A stretch of DNA of 64,000 bases, from positions 1,392,200-1,456,199 of the forward strand of contig NZ_LR733827.1 of NCBI RefSeq assembly GCF_902506535.1, given 5' to 3'. Source of the DNA: Pseudomonas sp. 8Z (GTDB lineage: Bacteria; Pseudomonadota; Gammaproteobacteria; Pseudomonadales; Pseudomonadaceae). The notes under the pieces are model-generated. The model saw only the letters and a program-made list of their open reading frames with translations. It was not told the origin of the DNA and searched no databases. The stretch's first letter is position 1, and each line of letters begins with the position of its first letter. This document shows, one piece after another, positions 17,129 through 25,729 of the stretch. Made by a program: the position numbers and the translations under genes.

Positions 17129-17440
17129 TCAGGCCTGGATGCCGGTGATTTTGATCTCAGTGAACCACTGACGGTGGCCCTGACGCTTCATGTGGTGCTT
17201 ACGACGACGGAACTTGATGATACGAACCTTGTCGTGACGGCCTTGCGAAACAACTTCGGCAACCACTTTGGCGCCGTCTACGACCGGAGCACCGATCTTG
17301 ACGTCATCGCCATTGGCGACCAGCAGAACGCGGTCGAAGGTGATGGCTTCACCGGTAGCGACTTCGAGCTTCTCGACTTTCAGGAACTCGCCTTCGGCAA
17401 CTTTGTATTGCTTGCCACCGGTAACAATTACTGCGTACAT
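17129..17440 (-). CDS. rplU: 50S ribosomal protein L21
   Basis: 103-residue L21 starting MYAVIVTGGKQYKVAEG, with the conserved C-terminal RNA-binding stretch IIKFRRRKHHMKRQGHRQ. The open frame extends upstream to 17533, but the ATG at 17440 gives the exact family length. It is first of the rplU-rpmA operon; the promoter should lie in the region with the heptanucleotide array. Confidence 0.98.
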   Translation of the reverse strand: MYAVIVTGGKQYKVAEGEFLKVEKLEVATGEAITFDRVLLVANGDDVKIGAPVVDGAKVVAEVVSQGRHDKVRIIKFRRRKHHMKRQGHRQWFTEIKITGIQA

Positions 17441-17590
17441 GGTAAATCTCCGTTGATCCTGCTCACCCAGCGCTTTAGAAGCATCATTATTGGCTGGCAT
17501 GGCTGCTCGGGGCCGGAAGTGACACCCTTGCAATTGCGTAAGGCAGGGAAATGCCCAGGGGAAGTTCTAGGGTGCGCGATTGTACGCAGG

Positions 17591-17680
17591 CAAGCTGCAA
17601 GCTGCAAGCTGCAAGCTGCAAGCTGCAAGCTGCAAGCTGCAAGCTGCAAGCTGCAAGCTGCAAGCTGCAAGCTGCAAGCT
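17591..17680. repeat. Heptanucleotide tandem array, CAAGCTG x about 13
   Basis: 90 bases of perfect 7-bp repeat (CAAGCTG)n, just under 13 copies, in the divergent intergenic region between rplU (start 17440, minus) and ispB (start 17824, plus). A decayed extension with TGCAGCCTGCGGCCTGTAGC follows at about 17732. The repeat is a slipped-strand hotspot; each added or lost unit would change promoter spacing by 7 bases. Confidence 0.95.
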
Positions 17681-17823
17681 AAGCACAGTGTGAAGTAGCT
17701 CGGCGCATGGACAAGCGCTTTTCTGCTTCTAACCTGCAGCCTGCGGCCTGTAGCCTATGGCCGCTTCCTTGACAGCCCCTACCCCTCCACCTAGCATGCC
17801 GCGCAGTTTAGAAGGAGTACGCT

Positions 17824-18798
17824 TTGTCGATGCAACCCCAGGCTTTCTACCGCGTGGTAGCGGACGATTTCACCGCCGTCGATGGCATCATTCGCCAGCA
17901 GGTGGTTTCCCGCGTGCCGCTGGTGGAAAAGATCGGCGACTATATCATCTCCGCCGGCGGTAAGCGCCTGCGTCCGCTACTGGTGTTGCTGAGCGGGCGT
18001 GCACTGGGTTATCAGGCCGACGACCTGCGCCTGCTGGCCGCCACCATCGAATTCCTGCACACCGCCACCCTCTTGCACGACGACGTAGTCGATATGTCCG
18101 ACATGCGCCGTGGCCGCAGCACCGCCAATGCGCAATGGGGTAACGCCCCGAGCGTACTGGTGGGTGACTTCCTTTATTCACGCTCGTTCGAAATGATGGT
18201 TGAGCTCGGCTCGATGCCGGTCATGCAGATCCTCTCCCGCGCAACCCGCGTGATTGCCGAAGGCGAAGTGTTGCAACTGTCCAAGGTGCGCGACGCCAGC
18301 ACCACGGAAGAGACCTACATGGAAGTCATTCGCGGCAAAACCGCGATGCTGTTCGAGGCCTCCACCCATGCCGCCGCCGCCCTGGCCGGCGCCAACGAAG
18401 CACAACGCGAAGCCTTGCGCACCTTTGGCGACCATCTGGGCATCGCCTTCCAACTGGTCGACGACCTGCTCGACTACAAGGGCGACGCCGCCGAGCTGGG
18501 CAAGAATGTCGGTGACGACCTGGCCGAAGGCAAGCCGACTCTACCGCTGATCTACACCATGCGCGAAGGCAGCGAGGAGCAGGCCGCCCTGGTGCGTCGT
18601 GCGATTCAGAAAGGTGGCATCGAAGACCTGGAAAGCATCCGCGCCGCCGTGGACGCCGCAGGCGCCTTGGATTACACCGCACAACTCGCCCGCGACTACG
18701 CCGAACGCGCTATCGCCTGCCTGAACGTGCTGCCTGCTGGTGAATATCGCGACGCACTGGTCGAGTTGAGCCACTTCGCCGTCGCGCGTACGCACTAA
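17824..18798 (+). CDS. ispB: Octaprenyl/nonaprenyl diphosphate synthase
   Basis: 324-residue trans-prenyltransferase that makes the ubiquinone side-chain precursor from FPP and IPP. The first aspartate-rich motif is LLHDDVVDMSDMRRG near residue 84, the second LVDDLLDYKGD near 212. The start is probably TTG at 17824, because AAGGAG (17812-17817) is 6 bases upstream; the in-frame ATG at 17830 would place it 12 bases away and is the alternative. Usual Pseudomonas position, divergent from rplU. Confidence 0.94.
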   Translation: MSMQPQAFYRVVADDFTAVDGIIRQQVVSRVPLVEKIGDYIISAGGKRLRPLLVLLSGRALGYQADDLRLLAATIEFLHTATLLHDDVVDMSDMRRGRSTANAQWGNAPSVLVGDFLYSRSFEMMVELGSMPVMQILSRATRVIAEGEVLQLSKVRDASTTEETYMEVIRGKTAMLFEASTHAAAALAGANEAQREALRTFGDHLGIAFQLVDDLLDYKGDAAELGKNVGDDLAEGKPTLPLIYTMREGSEEQAALVRRAIQKGGIEDLESIRAAVDAAGALDYTAQLARDYAERAIACLNVLPAGEYRDALVELSHFAVARTH

Positions 18799-18904
18799 TC
18801 GAGACAGGTAGCCCGCAGCAATCCGGGGCGGCTTACGGGATATAGCCATTCCCGGATTACATCCGAGCTACGGACTCGCGATACACAGCGCTGGCACAAA
18901 CAAA

Positions 18905-18935
18905 AACGCCCCGAACCAGTCGGGGCGTTTTTCAT
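18905..18935. terminator. Rho-independent terminator between ispB and the SDR gene
   Basis: AAAAACGCCCCGA-ACCAG-TCGGGGCGTTTTT, usable on both strands; the two genes converge here. Confidence 0.9.
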
Positions 18936-18949
18936 TTCGGCGCTGTGGA

Positions 18950-19708
18950 TTACAGACGCAGGCCGCCGTCCAGCTCCAGGATGCGACCGGTGTAGTAGTC
19001 GTTCTCCAGGATATAGGCCACCGAGTGAGCGATCTCGGCCGGTTTTCCCATGCGCTTGAGCGGAATACCGGATGTCATCTTCTCCAACGCTTCCGGTTTC
19101 ATGCTGCCGGTCATCTCGGTCTCGATAAACCCCGGCGCCACACCCGCAACGCGAATTCCGTAGCGCGCCAGCTCCTTGGCCCAAACCACGGTATCGGCGG
19201 CGACGCCAGCCTTGGCTGCCGAATAATTGGCCTGGCCGATATTTCCAGCGCGGGAAATGGAGGAGATATTGACGATCGCGCCTTCGTTCTTCAGCTCGAT
19301 CATCTTCGCCGCCACCTCACGGGTGCAGAGAAACACGCCGGTCAGGTTGACATCGATCACCGATTGCCACTGCGTCAGACTCATCTTGGTCATCTCGCCA
19401 TCCTTCACCCGAATGGTCAGACCATCGCGCAGGATACCGGCGTTGTTGACCAGGCCGTTGATGGCGCCGAAGTCCTCGGCCACCTGAGCGACCATGTGCG
19501 TGACCTGCTCTTCATTGGCCACGTTGCACAGGTAGGCCCGAGCATCGCCCCCCGCCGCCTTGCAGGCCGCCACGGCCTCGTCAAGTTTTTCCTGGTTCAG
19601 ATCGACCAGTGCCAGCTTGGCGCCCTTGGCCGCCAGGTATTCGCCCATGGCACGGCCCAGCCCCTGGCAACCGCCGGTGATGATGATGACCTTGTCTTTG
19701 AGTTGCAT
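18950..19708 (-). CDS. SDR family oxidoreductase (FabG-like)
   Basis: 252-residue short-chain dehydrogenase/reductase. The cofactor motif TGGCQGLGRAMG (TGxxxGxG) starts at residue 11, NNAG is in LVNNAGILRDG, the catalytic Ser is in NISSISRAGNIGQ, and the catalytic pair is Y-x-x-x-K in NYSAAKAGV. The C-terminus ILELDGGLRL is typical of 3-oxoacyl-ACP-reductase-like SDRs. Substrate is not determined. Divergent from the HugZ-type gene, a pairing seen next to fxsA-groESL in Pseudomonas. Confidence 0.9.
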   Translation of the reverse strand: MQLKDKVIIITGGCQGLGRAMGEYLAAKGAKLALVDLNQEKLDEAVAACKAAGGDARAYLCNVANEEQVTHMVAQVAEDFGAINGLVNNAGILRDGLTIRVKDGEMTKMSLTQWQSVIDVNLTGVFLCTREVAAKMIELKNEGAIVNISSISRAGNIGQANYSAAKAGVAADTVVWAKELARYGIRVAGVAPGFIETEMTGSMKPEALEKMTSGIPLKRMGKPAEIAHSVAYILENDYYTGRILELDGGLRL

Positions 19709-19815
19709 CGTTTACATCCCCTAGAGTGCAGCATCTGTAAGCCCCGCCGGCGCCCCAAACCGCTATGCTAGGGCATCTGTCCGTTTATGACGGATCTTCT
19801 GCAGGGAGTCATAAA

Positions 19816-20544
19816 GTGAGCGTTAAAGCTGGCAAGCATGCACGAGAATTACTACTCAAGGAATACCGAGGCGTGCTCAGCACCCACTCCAAAGCAATGC
19901 CGGGCTTCCCGTTCGGATCGATAGTGCCCTACTGCCTGGATACTCAGGGCTACCCACTCATCCTTATCAGTCGCATCGCCCAACACACCCACAACCTCAA
20001 GCAGGACACCAAGTGCTCGTTACTGATTGGCGAGCGCGGCGCAGAGGATGTGCAGGCAGCAGGTCGCCTCACTCTGCTCGCCGAAGCACGACAGTTACAT
20101 GACGAAGAGCAAATCGAAGCGGCCGCACAGCGTTATTACCGCTTTTTCCCCCAGTCGCGCGACTACCATCGGGCGCATGATTTCGATTTCTGGCGCCTGG
20201 AGCCGGTACGCTGGCGATTGATCGGCGGTTTTGGCGCCATTCACTGGCTCGATGAGGTCACCCAGGCCAATCCCTTCGCCGCTGACGGCAGCGAGGCCAG
20301 CATGGTCGAACACATGAATGCCGATCATGCCAACGCCATCGCCCACTACGTGCAACTGGCCGGGCTGCCCGACCATGAACCTGCCGAGATGGCCGGTGTC
20401 GACAGTGAAGGCTTCCACCTGCGCATTGGTCAGGGCCTGCATTGGCTGGCCTTTCCAACAGCCTGCAATAACCCTGGACAGGTGCGTGAAGCCCTGGTGG
20501 CGCTGGCCCGCGCCGACAAATGGCCTGAGCCCGGCAAGGCTTAA
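19816..20544 (+). CDS. HugZ/pyridoxamine 5'-phosphate oxidase-like family protein
   Basis: 242 residues. The N-terminal two thirds is a split-barrel flavin/heme-binding fold (AMPGFPFGSIVPYCLD, then FDFWRLEPVRWRLIGGFG). The C-terminal DUF2470 segment reads MVEHMNADHANAIAHYVQLAG. HugZ proteins bind heme and take part in heme use, while others are putative FMN oxidases. The GTG at 19816 is chosen because GGGAG lies 7 bases upstream; the ATG at 19765 has no such site. Confidence 0.8.
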   Translation: MSVKAGKHARELLLKEYRGVLSTHSKAMPGFPFGSIVPYCLDTQGYPLILISRIAQHTHNLKQDTKCSLLIGERGAEDVQAAGRLTLLAEARQLHDEEQIEAAAQRYYRFFPQSRDYHRAHDFDFWRLEPVRWRLIGGFGAIHWLDEVTQANPFAADGSEASMVEHMNADHANAIAHYVQLAGLPDHEPAEMAGVDSEGFHLRIGQGLHWLAFPTACNNPGQVREALVALARADKWPEPGKA

Positions 20545-20615
20545 GCTTGAATTCAGGCCAATACCCCATATTTATTCCCTACTGGAAGCTTGCTTCCGCC
20601 TAGGATCCCAAAACC

Positions 20616-21065
20616 ATGCGTGCGTTTCTGTTTCTCTTTTTGCTGTTCCCGATCATCGAACTGGCCGTACTGATCAAGGTCGGCAGCGCCATCGGCGTGC
20701 TGCCCACGGTGTTGCTGGTGATCGGTACCGGCATCCTCGGCAGCGTCCTGCTACGCGTAGCCGGGGTCGCCACGGCCTGGCGCGCTCGGGAAAAACTGGC
20801 GCGTGGCGAAATGCCCGAGCAAGAGATGCTCGAAGGCCTGCTGATCGCCGTCGGCGGTGGCTTGCTGTTGCTACCTGGCTTTATTAGCGACATCTTCGGC
20901 GTGCTCTGCCTGATCCCCTTCACCCGTCGCCTGCTGGTCGGCAAGATCCGCCGTCGTGCCCAGGAGCAAGCACAGCGCCAGCGAGCCTTCTTCGACGACG
21001 CCGCTGCGCGCACCGGTAAGACCCATCCCAACGTGCTCGAAGGCGAGTACGAGCGTCGCGACTGA
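20616..21065 (+). CDS. fxsA: FxsA family membrane protein
   Basis: 149-residue inner-membrane protein. Starts MRAFLFLFLLFPIIELAVLIKVG, with further hydrophobic segments (VLPTVLLVIGTGILGSVLL; LLIAVGGGLLLLPGF) and a basic cytoplasmic tail. FxsA affects F-plasmid exclusion of phage T7 in E. coli; its normal role is not known. Located just upstream of groES, the conserved order in gammaproteobacteria. Confidence 0.9.
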   Translation: MRAFLFLFLLFPIIELAVLIKVGSAIGVLPTVLLVIGTGILGSVLLRVAGVATAWRAREKLARGEMPEQEMLEGLLIAVGGGLLLLPGFISDIFGVLCLIPFTRRLLVGKIRRRAQEQAQRQRAFFDDAAARTGKTHPNVLEGEYERRD

Positions 21066-21124
21066 TCCCTCTCACGGGCGCTCATTCGCGGCGCCCGCGT
21101 TGCAAAAAATTTTCATCCCGCCCC

Positions 21125-21152
21125 CTTGAAATGCCCTTGCCCGCCCACATGT
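21125..21152 (+). promoter_or_regulatory. Heat-shock sigma-32 promoter candidate for groESL
   Basis: CTTGAAA (21125-21131) followed after 12 bases by CCCACATGT (21144-21152), close to the sigma-32 consensus CTTGAAA / CCCCATNT. It lies about 150 bases upstream of groES. Confidence 0.75.
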
Positions 21153-21300
21153 AGCAGTCACCGCAAGGTGCCCGCCCTCGAAGGCGGTCCAACTTTCGCG
21201 GTACGCCCAGCGTGCCGCTCCCGGCCTAGCCGGACTTTACAAACCCGCCGACCCGATAGCGTCGGCAAGTTGGCCATTCAATTGTTAGGAGAGATCGACA

Positions 21301-21594
21301 ATGAAGCTTCGTCCTCTGCATGACCGCGTCGTGATCCGTCGCAGCGAAGAAGAGACCAAAACCGCTGGTGGCATCGTGCTGCCGGGCTCGGCCGCCGAGA
21401 AGCCGAACCAGGGTGAAGTCGTTGCCGTCGGTACCGGTAAGGTTCTGGACAACGGCGAAGTCCGTCCGCTGGCCGTCAAGGTCGGTGACAAAGTGGTATT
21501 CGGCCCGTACTCCGGCAGCAACACCGTCAAAGTCGACGGCGAAGACCTGCTGGTCATGGGCGAGCACGAAATCCTCGCTGTCATCGAAGCCTGA
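21301..21594 (+). CDS. groES: Co-chaperonin GroES
   Basis: 97-residue co-chaperonin that caps GroEL. It starts MKLRPLHDRVVIRRSEEETK; the mobile loop TAGGIVLPGSAAEKP is at residues 18-33. The ribosome-binding site TTAGGAGAGATCGACA is just ahead of the ATG. It is 47 bases upstream of groEL in the same operon, heat-inducible by the promoter at about 21125. Confidence 0.98.
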   Translation: MKLRPLHDRVVIRRSEEETKTAGGIVLPGSAAEKPNQGEVVAVGTGKVLDNGEVRPLAVKVGDKVVFGPYSGSNTVKVDGEDLLVMGEHEILAVIEA

Positions 21595-21641
21595 TTCCGA
21601 CGAATCTCCGTTTAACCTTCAAGAATTGAGGAGCAATCAAC

Positions 21642-23288
21642 ATGGCTGCTAAAGAAGTCAAGTTTGGCGATTCCGCCCGCAAGAAAATGCTCGTTGGCGT
21701 CAACGTACTGGCCGACGCCGTCAAAGCCACCCTCGGCCCGAAAGGCCGTAACGTGGTTCTGGCCAAATCCTTCGGCGCCCCGACCATCACCAAAGACGGT
21801 GTTTCGGTTGCCAAGGAAATCGAACTGAAAGACGCCTTCGAAAACATGGGCGCGCAACTGGTGAAAGACGTTGCCTCCAAGGCTAACGACGCTGCCGGTG
21901 ACGGCACCACCACCGCTACCGTTCTGGCTCAAGCCATCGTCAACGAAGGCCTGAAGTCCGTCGCTGCCGGCATGAACCCGATGGATCTCAAGCGCGGCAT
22001 CGACAAGGCCACCACCGCCATCGTTGCCCAACTGAAAGAGCTGGCCAAGCCGTGCACCGACTCCAAGGCTATCGCCCAGGTCGGCACCATCTCCGCCAAC
22101 TCCGACAACTCCATCGGTGACATCATCGCCGAAGCGATGAACAAGGTCGGCAAAGAAGGCGTCATCACCGTTGAAGAAGGCTCGGGCCTGGAAAACGAAC
22201 TGTCCGTCGTAGAAGGCATGCAGTTCGACCGTGGCTACCTGTCCCCCTACTTCATCAACAAGCCGGACACCATGGTCGCCGAGCTGGACAGCCCGCTGCT
22301 GCTGCTGGTCGACAAGAAGATCAGCAACATCCGCGAACTGCTGCCGGTTCTCGAAGCCGTTGCCAAAGCTGGCCGTCCGCTGCTGATCGTGGCTGAAGAC
22401 GTCGAAGGCGAAGCCCTGGCTACCCTGGTCGTCAACAACATGCGTGGTATCGTCAAAGTCGCAGCCGTCAAGGCTCCGGGCTTCGGCGACCGCCGCAAGG
22501 CCATGCTGCAGGACATCGCCATTCTGACCGGCGGTACCGTCATCTCCGAAGAAGTTGGCCTGTCCCTGGAAGGCGCCACCCTGGAGCACCTGGGTAACGC
22601 CAAGCGCGTCGTGCTGAACAAGGACAACACCACCATCATCGATGGCGCTGGTGCCCAGGTCGACATCGAAGCCCGCGTTGCGCAGATCCGCAAGCAGGTC
22701 GAAGAAACCTCTTCCGACTACGACAAAGAGAAACTGCAAGAGCGTCTGGCCAAACTGGCTGGCGGTGTTGCCGTGATCAAGGTTGGCGCTGCCACCGAAG
22801 TCGAGATGAAAGAGAAGAAAGCTCGCGTTGAAGACGCCCTGCACGCTACCCGCGCAGCCGTCGAAGAAGGCGTGGTGCCTGGCGGTGGCGTAGCCCTGGT
22901 GCGCGCTCTGCAGGCCATCGACGGCCTGAAAGGCGACAACGAAGACCAGAACGTCGGTATCGCTCTGCTGCGTCGCGCTGTCGAAGCGCCGCTGCGTCAG
23001 ATCGTTTCCAACGCCGGCGGCGAGCCGAGCGTAGTGGTCGACAAGGTCAAGCAAGGTTCGGGCAACTTCGGTTTCAACGCTGCTACCGATACCTACGGCG
23101 ACATGATCGAGATGGGTATTCTCGACCCGGCTAAGGTTACCCGTTCGGCCCTGCAAGCGGCTGCCTCCATCGGCGGCCTGATGATCACCACCGAGGCCAT
23201 GGTTGCCGACGCGGCTGACGACAAGGCTCCGGCCATGCCTGATATGGGCGGCATGGGCGGTATGGGTGGCATGGGCGGCATGATGTAA
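21642..23288 (+). CDS. groEL: Chaperonin GroEL
   Basis: 548-residue 60-kDa chaperonin. Conserved start MAAKEVKFGDSARKKMLVGV; ATP-binding LGPKGRNVVL and the catalytic DGTTT (GDGTTTATVLAQ) near residue 87; hinge and apical domains in normal order; C-terminal GGM repeats (positions 23247-23285). Codon use is strongly biased, as expected for a highly expressed gene. No second groEL is seen in the window. Confidence 0.99.
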   Translation: MAAKEVKFGDSARKKMLVGVNVLADAVKATLGPKGRNVVLAKSFGAPTITKDGVSVAKEIELKDAFENMGAQLVKDVASKANDAAGDGTTTATVLAQAIVNEGLKSVAAGMNPMDLKRGIDKATTAIVAQLKELAKPCTDSKAIAQVGTISANSDNSIGDIIAEAMNKVGKEGVITVEEGSGLENELSVVEGMQFDRGYLSPYFINKPDTMVAELDSPLLLLVDKKISNIRELLPVLEAVAKAGRPLLIVAEDVEGEALATLVVNNMRGIVKVAAVKAPGFGDRRKAMLQDIAILTGGTVISEEVGLSLEGATLEHLGNAKRVVLNKDNTTIIDGAGAQVDIEARVAQIRKQVEETSSDYDKEKLQERLAKLAGGVAVIKVGAATEVEMKEKKARVEDALHATRAAVEEGVVPGGGVALVRALQAIDGLKGDNEDQNVGIALLRRAVEAPLRQIVSNAGGEPSVVVDKVKQGSGNFGFNAATDTYGDMIEMGILDPAKVTRSALQAAASIGGLMITTEAMVADAADDKAPAMPDMGGMGGMGGMGGMM

Positions 23289-23312
23289 GCCGACCGGCTC
23301 CCTCGCTATAAA

Positions 23313-23344
23313 AGAACCCCGCGCTTGTCGCGGGGTTTTTTATA
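23313..23344 (+). terminator. Rho-independent terminator after groEL
   Basis: AACCCCGCG-CTTGT-CGCGGGGTTTTTT with preceding A-run. Confidence 0.93.
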
Positions 23345-23428
23345 GGTTCTGGAATGAGCTTTGCTTGTATTTTTCGACCGGTTCGCCCCTGCGCACCATG
23401 GACGATCAAGCAAAAGAAGAAGAACAAC

Positions 23429-24118
23429 ATGCCCATCAGCATTTCACACGACATCCCCGAAGATACCTTCCAAGAGTGGTGGCAACGCCAAGGCGAGTGG
23501 GTCGAAGAGCCCAATGTCCGTCGTGGTGGTGAGAGCGGCGTACAACGCCTGCTAGAGCGCGGCAGCGTGCTCTATGCCAAACGCCAGATTGGCCATGTCT
23601 ACCGCAGCCTGCTGCACCCCTTCGGGCGCCTGACCATACTTCGAGAACGCGCCGCTCTGCTCGCGCTGGACAAACTGGGTGTTCCCGTACCGCGCCTGGT
23701 CTATTGCGGTATCGACAATCATCCAGAGCAAGGCTGGCGTGGCGTTCTGGTCACCGAAGCGCTGGAAGGCTTCGAGCATGTCGAGCAATGGTATGCCAAA
23801 GGCGGGCGCGAGGCCTGTGGCGAAGCCAAGCATGCCCTGCTGATGCAACAAATCGGTGCAACCCTGGCACGAATGAACCTTGGCCGCTGGCAACATGGCT
23901 GCCTCTACGCCAAGCACGTGTTCGTGCGTATGGGCGGCGAGCACCCCCAGGTTGCCCTGCTTGACCTCGAAAAGAGCCGCCAGCGCCTTAGCCGATCGCG
24001 CGCTGCACGCCACGATCTGCGGCAGTTGCGTAGGCATAGCCCCTGGAGCGATGAAGACTGGCAACAGCTTCTGATGGGCTACGCTCGGGTCTATCCAGGC
24101 GGCTTGAAAGGCCTCTGA
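23429..24118 (+). CDS. Lipopolysaccharide kinase (Kdo/WaaP/InaA) family protein
   Basis: 229-residue atypical protein-kinase-fold protein. It starts MPISISHDIPEDTFQEWW; the N-lobe has VQRLLERGSVLYAKRQIGHVYRSLL with the candidate ATP-binding Lys. The C-lobe has GRWQHGCLYAKHVFVRM (HG-x-K-H catalytic loop equivalent) and LLDLEKSRQRLS (D-L-E, DFG equivalent). This is the InaA-like branch, thought to phosphorylate LPS core heptose or act in acid/stress response. The ATG at 23429 gives the conserved N-terminus; the earlier ATG at 23354 falls right after the groEL terminator. Confidence 0.82.
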   Translation: MPISISHDIPEDTFQEWWQRQGEWVEEPNVRRGGESGVQRLLERGSVLYAKRQIGHVYRSLLHPFGRLTILRERAALLALDKLGVPVPRLVYCGIDNHPEQGWRGVLVTEALEGFEHVEQWYAKGGREACGEAKHALLMQQIGATLARMNLGRWQHGCLYAKHVFVRMGGEHPQVALLDLEKSRQRLSRSRAARHDLRQLRRHSPWSDEDWQQLLMGYARVYPGGLKGL

Positions 24119-24238
24119 TACGCCACCTGGCAAACTTGTCATCAGGCGGTAACCTTACGTCGGGAAACTTTTGAGTCGATCAATGATCGACTAGGGTTAC
24201 CAAAGAGCGTTCGGCAGCGCCATCAAAGGGTTAGCAAA

Positions 24239-24472
24239 ATGAAGCTAGAAATCGCTAGAGGTCTATTTCTCGTTGTTGCCCTTGGCATCACGGCCGCTGC
24301 AGCCGCGGCCTGGCAGCAGCCCGGTCCACGCGTACTGGAAGGCCGAGACTGCAGTACAACACCGTGCTCCATCCCTCTCGTACGCAAGCAGGTGCAAACG
24401 GATATCCAACCAGATGCCAACCTGCTTCTAGTCATGTTCGGCCTGCAAACGGCCATGAAAGGCGAACAGTAG
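24239..24472 (+). CDS. Small exported or membrane-anchored hypothetical protein
   Basis: 77 residues. The N-terminus MKLEIARGLFLVVALGITAAAAAAW is a signal peptide or single membrane anchor. The rest has a pair of cysteines (DCSTTPCSIP) and a hydrophobic segment NLLLVMFGLQTA. No family is recognised. Stand-alone gene with a weak AGGG ribosome-binding site. Confidence 0.55.
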   Translation: MKLEIARGLFLVVALGITAAAAAAWQQPGPRVLEGRDCSTTPCSIPLVRKQVQTDIQPDANLLLVMFGLQTAMKGEQ

Positions 24473-24911
24473 CGCACCAAGATGGGCTGAGCAGCGCCCG
24501 CACAGCCCACCGCAATGCCCCTCCCCGCACAGGTTGCTGTGCTTCTGAACGCTCGTATAAAGGGCGCATCTATAAGAGCTGGCGAGGCAGCCAGCCCAAC
24601 ACTGACAGCGGCCTTGCAAATACAGGCGAGAAACGGTCGAAGTCGTGCTCGACCTCACGAGTTGCACATGAGCATTTTGATGGGGCGCCTAGCTCGGACT
24701 CGCGTGAGCCTGTTTTTAAAGCAGTGATGGCAACGCAGATCATTTTTAGAGGGCCCTCCCCCCGAACGACTGCATAGTGGCGTTTTAGAGCGCTCCATTC
24801 AGTTTTGGTTAAGTAAGAATCCTTATCGTTGCCCTGTAAGTGACCAACAAGTCACTGGCGTTTGGTCCGCAGTCGAGAACGTCACTCATGAATAGGACAG
24901 GAGATTCAACG
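24473..24911. other. Intergenic region with a decayed repeat, no supported gene
   Basis: About 440 bases before the carbonic anhydrase gene. The part at about 24640-24755 is related to the inverted-repeat element next to proB (see that entry). Short plus-strand frames run through it, but they follow repeat sequence and have no family signature. The segment TAAGTAAGAATCCTTATCG near 24810 may belong to the promoter of the carbonic anhydrase gene. Confidence 0.5.
24640..24755. repeat. Decayed copy of the 14.0-kb inverted-repeat element
   Basis: Shares in the same order ACATGAGCATT / GCCTGTTTTTAAAGCAG / CAACGCAGATC with ACATAAGCATT / GCCTGTTTTTAACGCAG / CACAGCAGATC at 14135-14203. The right terminal repeat is degraded (ATCATTTTTAGAGG) and the left one is not recognisable. 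Confidence 0.5.
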
Positions 24912-25643
24912 ATGAGCTCAACCGCTTCCCAAACCGGTAGCACCCTGCGCCCCGTACCCAAGGATCAGGCCCAGGCCGCTCTGCACCAACTCGTGCAAGG
25001 CTTTCGGCGTTTCCGCCAGGAGGTCTACCCGCAGCAGCAGGCGTTGTTCAAGCGCCTGGCCTCGGCGCAATCGCCCAGCGCCATGTTCATCACCTGCGCC
25101 GACTCGCGCATCGTCCCCGAGCTGATCACCCAGAGCGACCCCGGCACCCTGTTCGTCACCCGTAACGTGGGCAATGTGGTGCCGCCCTATGGGCAGATGA
25201 ACGGCGGCGTTTCCACCGCAATCGAGTACGCGGTACTGGCGCTCGGCGTGCAGCACATTATCGTCTGCGGCCACTCCGACTGCGGCGCGATGAAAGCCGT
25301 GCTCAACCCGGCCAGCCTCGACGGCATGCCCACGGTGCGCGCCTGGCTGCGCCATGCCGAAGTGGCGCGCAGCGTCGTGGCGGACAACTGCAGTTGCGGC
25401 AGCGCCCATGAAACCCTTGGTGTGCTGACCGAAGAAAACGTGGTCGCCCAGCTCGATCACCTGCGCACCCACCCCTCGGTCGCCGCACGCCTGGCCAGCG
25501 GCCAGTTGCACATTCACGGCTGGGTCTACGACATCGACAGCGGTGGTATTCGTGCCTACGACGCCGCGTCGGGCAGCTTCCTGGCGCTCGATGGCGACGA
25601 GCAGCCCTGCGCCACCCCGCAACCTCGCTACGCCAGCGCCTGA
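24912..25643 (+). CDS. Beta-class carbonic anhydrase
   Basis: 243-residue zinc enzyme interconverting CO2 and bicarbonate. Zinc ligands and the catalytic dyad are visible: CADSR (Cys, Asp, Arg) near residue 62, then HIIVCGHSDCGAM (His, Cys) near 120. GTLFVTRNVGNVVPPY is another signature. The start at 24912 follows AGGAGATTCAACG; the upstream ATG at 24840 gives non-homologous residues. A SulP-type transporter follows 86 bases later on the same strand, which suggests a CO2/bicarbonate handling pair. Confidence 0.94.
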   Translation: MSSTASQTGSTLRPVPKDQAQAALHQLVQGFRRFRQEVYPQQQALFKRLASAQSPSAMFITCADSRIVPELITQSDPGTLFVTRNVGNVVPPYGQMNGGVSTAIEYAVLALGVQHIIVCGHSDCGAMKAVLNPASLDGMPTVRAWLRHAEVARSVVADNCSCGSAHETLGVLTEENVVAQLDHLRTHPSVAARLASGQLHIHGWVYDIDSGGIRAYDAASGSFLALDGDEQPCATPQPRYASA

Positions 25644-25729
25644 CCCACCCATTTCCCCATGCCTGCGTCGGTGACAGCGCGGGCATGGGCTGTTTTTGCC
25701 CGCGAAATGGGCAAGGAGAAGATGACATC

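Noticed and set aside
17591..17680. CRISPR array
   Set aside because: It is an uninterrupted 7-bp repeat without spacers; the 141-bp array at 43930 also has no spacers.
21612..23156. 514-residue open frame on the minus strand across groEL
   Set aside because: It is the antisense of groEL, created by its strong codon bias; the repetitive Gly/Asp/Val-rich translation has no family features.
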